From the NCBI GenBank assembly GCA_050949175.1, contig JBMNFG010000009.1, forward strand, positions 124,001 to 188,000: DNA of 64,000 bases, in the 5' to 3' direction. Below are positions 63,295-64,000 of the stretch, piece after piece. The stretch is from UBA4971 sp900019985 (GTDB taxonomy: Bacteria > Bacillota > SHA-98 > UBA4971). Under the pieces are notes generated by a model. That model did not search any database, was not told the DNA's origin, and saw nothing but the letters and a program-made list of their open reading frames with translations. Numbering within the stretch: the stretch's first letter is position 1; each line of letters begins with the position of its first letter. Both the position numbers and the translations under genes were made by a program.

Positions 63295-64000
63295 ATGCAG
63301 AGAGTTCCTTTTTGTGTGGTTACGGTTCTGATTCTCAGTTGTTGTCTGGCATTTTCGCTTTTTGCCTCTCCTCAGGCTTTTGCAGGAGTTGTCAAGGCCC
63401 AACATGACTTAAGGGTTGCCACTGTTCTTGCGATACCCTCTCATCAAGATCATGAGCTCACAACAGATCACCTGCCTCTTGTGCTTGACTCCGGCGATGA
63501 GGTCGGGCACCCCTTTGATAAGCGCGTTGATATCGCAAATGACCTACGCAGGATCTACACCGGCCCTATCGAGGTTAAAGGCAGTGACTTATGCCTTCTC
63601 ATGATAGGCGCGGGAACCATGCTCCTTATGGATGAGGATATATACGACATGATAAACTCCGGCCCCAAATCTCCTGAGGATAGGCAGATTAGTGGAATTG
63701 TGACCGAATTGGGGAACAGCCTCTCAGCTTTGGCAATCTGCGGGCTTATCTCTACTCGGGACCGGGAGACTGCTTACCTTGCGGCGAACGCAGTGGCTTA
63801 TTCAGGGATAGCTTGCCTGACACTAAAAGCAGCATTTGGACGGGCCCGGCCGTGGCAAGGCGAAGGGCCGCACTCCTTTGCCGGACCCCGGATAAATGAT
63901 GCTTATAGTTCAATGCCTTCGGGGCACACGGCCACTGCTTTTGCCCTTGCAACAGTCCTGGCAAACCGGTACCCAAAGTACAAGCATCTCTTTTACGCTT
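63295..64000 (+). CDS. PAP2-family phosphatase, truncated by the window end
   Basis: Open frame from ATG 63295 (ribosome site GAGAGGGA) to the last base, at least 235 codons. A signal peptide (about 1-30, ending QAFAG) is followed by a PAP2 domain: KAAFGRARP is the first phosphatase motif (K-x6-RP) and SSMPSGHTATAF the second (PSGH); the third His motif would lie beyond the window. Likely acts on a lipid phosphate such as undecaprenyl pyrophosphate or lipid A phosphate at the outer face of the membrane. Substrate is inferred only. Confidence 0.85.
   Translation, partial: MQRVPFCVVTVLILSCCLAFSLFASPQAFAGVVKAQHDLRVATVLAIPSHQDHELTTDHLPLVLDSGDEVGHPFDKRVDIANDLRRIYTGPIEVKGSDLCLLMIGAGTMLLMDEDIYDMINSGPKSPEDRQISGIVTELGNSLSALAICGLISTRDRETAYLAANAVAYSGIACLTLKAAFGRARPWQGEGPHSFAGPRINDAYSSMPSGHTATAFALATVLANRYPKYKHLFYA

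Overview
All supportable genes in this window lie on the + strand. They describe a spore-forming bacterium that also builds a lipopolysaccharide-type outer membrane. Sporulation is shown by spoIID, a spoIIQ-like gene, spoIIID and an mbl-type mreB gene in the order familiar from Bacillota. The outer membrane is shown by tamB, bamA, skp, lpxA/B/C/D/I, msbA, two sets of lpt genes and SLH-domain porins. The combination fits a diderm member of the Bacillota (Limnochordia- or Halanaerobiia-like); I cannot name a genus from the sequence.

Layout. 1-4559: dCMP deaminase, then precursor genes for cell-wall polymers (wecA/tagO type, wecB, murA). 4656-9681: sporulation and shape block (spoIID, spoIIQ, spoIIID, mbl), interrupted by about 1.2 kb of non-coding repeats. 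9828-13419: a secreted phosphodiester glycosidase-like protein and an S55 (SpoIVB-type) peptidase. 13540-27798: outer-membrane protein assembly (tamB, bamA, skp, a second periplasmic coiled-coil protein), lpxD and two small outer-membrane proteins. 27795-32427: lptF-lptD-lptC-lptA. 32637-35871: an unusual two-gene ABC system. 36053-43350: lpxC-fabZ-lpxA-lpxI-lpxB, an lpxB-like glycosyltransferase and msbA, mostly overlapping or nearly so. 43570-50182: sugar nucleotidyltransferase, second lptC, a third LpxB-like protein, second lptA, lptB, lptG and a DUF3084 protein. 51647-59346: SLH-domain outer-membrane proteins, one broken by frameshifts. 59447-64000: an unknown exported protein, a second LptD-like protein, galE and a PAP2 phosphatase cut by the window end.

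Together the genes would make lipid A (LpxA to LpxB), flip it (MsbA), carry it to the surface (Lpt), insert barrels (BamA, Skp, TamB) and tether the outer membrane to the wall (SLH porins). No Kdo, waaA or lpxK gene is visible here.

The most unusual signal is a pair of non-coding arrays about 44 kb apart (5838-6649 and 50334-51093). Each is a run of degenerate 17-bp palindromes (GGCTC-N7-GAGCC) repeated almost exactly every 53 bp: 30 palindromes, with 26 of 28 intervals exactly 53 bp. The linkers between them are also related, so the arrays are not CRISPRs, and 53 is not a multiple of 3. The second array ends directly in a Rho-independent terminator. The pattern of G.U-compatible changes favours a + strand RNA, but a phased protein-binding array is equally possible.
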